Position numbers and translations under genes: made by a program. Positions 19,766-20,258 of a DNA stretch of 20,258 nucleotides are shown in pieces; the stretch's first letter is position 1, and the number at the start of each line of letters is the position of its first letter. The DNA comes from Cladosporium sp. IMV 00045 (lineage: Eukaryota; Ascomycota; Dothideomycetes; Cladosporiales; Cladosporiaceae): the NCBI GenBank assembly GCA_001931905.2, contig MSJI02000520.1, positions 1-20,258 of the forward strand. The letters run 5' to 3'. Below the pieces are notes generated by a model, which made no database searches, had not been told where the DNA came from, and was given only the letters and a program-made list of their open reading frames with translations.

Positions 19766-19810
19766 AGTCGTAACAAGGTCTCCGTAGGTGAACCTGCGGA
19801 GGGATCATTA
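19766..19810 (+). rRNA. 18S rRNA, 3'-terminal fragment only
   Basis: AGTCGTAACAAGGTCTCC through CTGCGGAGGGATCATTA is the last 45 nt of the small-subunit rRNA. In an intact gene this is preceded by the conserved segment ending GGAAGTAAA; here the upstream bases are unrelated, so the gene is truncated at 19766. The usual late group I intron site lies inside the intact stretch and does not explain the break. Confidence 0.9.
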
Positions 19811-19971
19811 CAAGTGACCCCCGGCTCCGGCCGGGGATGTTCATAACCCTTTGTTGTCCGACTCTGTTGCCTCCGGGGCGACCCTGCCTTTTCACGGGCG
19901 GGGGCCCCGGGTGGACACATCAAAACTCTTGCGTAACTTTGCAGTCTGAGTAAATTTAATTAATAAATTAA
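19811..19971 (+). other. Internal transcribed spacer 1 (ITS1)
   Basis: Lies between the 18S 3' end and 5.8S. Landmarks such as GTTCATAACCCTTTGTTGTCC, shortened here, and TAATTAATAAATTAAA before 5.8S are those I associate with Cladosporium. Length of 161 nt suits that genus. Confidence 0.9.
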
Positions 19972-20129
19972 AACTTTCAACAACGGATCTCTTGGTTCTG
20001 GCATCGATGAAGAACGCAGCGAAATGCGATAAGTAATGTGAATTGCAGAATTCAGTGAATCATCGAATCTTTGAACGCACATTGCGCCCCCTGGTATTCC
20101 GGGGGGGCATGCCTGTTCGAGCGTCATTT
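19972..20129 (+). rRNA. 5.8S ribosomal RNA
   Basis: Starts AACTTTCAACAACGGATCTC and ends near GCGTCATTTC; about 158 nt, the full expected length. Contains the conserved GATGAAGAACGCAGC and GAATCATCGAATC blocks. The G run at 20101-20107 has seven Gs where I recall six in Cladosporium, so either a homopolymer error or a variant copy. Confidence 0.93.
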
Positions 20130-20258
20130 CACCACTCAAGCCTCGCTTGGTATTGGGCGACGCGGTCCGCCGCGCGCCTCAAATCGACCGGCTGGGTCTT
20201 CTGTCCCCTCAGCGTTGTGGAAACTATTCGCTAAAGGGTGCCACGGGAGGCCACGCCG
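20130..20258 (+). other. Internal transcribed spacer 2 (ITS2), runs to window end
   Basis: Follows 5.8S and includes CACTCAAGCCTCGCTTGG and GTTGTGGAAACTATTCGC, Cladosporium-like ITS2 landmarks. It continues to the last base; the 28S gene would start just beyond the window. Confidence 0.88.

Noticed and set aside
1..20258. CRISPR arrays, insertion sequences, tRNA genes
   Set aside because: No regular spaced repeats and no terminal inverted repeats noticed; no convincing tRNA B-box with matching arms was found by eye.

Overview
The window comes from a filamentous ascomycete. The introns are short (58-68 nt) with GT-AG ends, the proteins are fungal, and the right end carries ITS1, 5.8S and ITS2 sequence that, from memory, reads like Cladosporium (Dothideomycetes; perhaps the C. 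sphaerospermum complex). The genus call is fairly firm and the species hint is weak.

Left third (1-8.1 kb), mostly intact genes: a Rad26/ATRIP-type checkpoint protein (+), a 3-hydroxyisobutyrate dehydrogenase-family protein (+, one intron), a secreted GH130-like glycosidase (+, one intron, reading frame broken at a seven-G run), and a convergent major-facilitator sugar transporter (-).

Middle (8.1-12.1 kb), gene-poor and decayed: a short interstitial telomere-like tract (8996-9023), a 148-codon membrane-protein frame with two internal TAG codons, and an F-box protein relic whose frame is broken in three places.

Right-centre (12.2-18.6 kb): a GH5 endoglucanase with an N-terminal CBM1 (-, three exons), divergent from a fungal phytochrome hybrid histidine kinase (+). 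The two share a roughly 1 kb intergenic region. The phytochrome photosensory half looks complete, but the kinase core seems to have lost roughly 70-90 codons between the phospho-acceptor helix and the ATPase N-box, with a frame change.

Right end (18.8-20.26 kb): a complete 5S rRNA gene, a degenerate ankyrin-repeat relic on the minus strand, then an abrupt switch to rDNA that keeps only about 45 nt of the 18S 3' end before ITS1, 5.8S and ITS2. This looks like the edge of an rDNA array, an orphan rDNA fragment, or an assembly junction.

The genes do not form an obvious pathway cluster. The most suggestive pairing is cellulase with light sensor. I found no clearly new multi-gene system. The notable features are the split phytochrome kinase, the rDNA edge, and a run of broken genes, some of which may be homopolymer sequencing errors.
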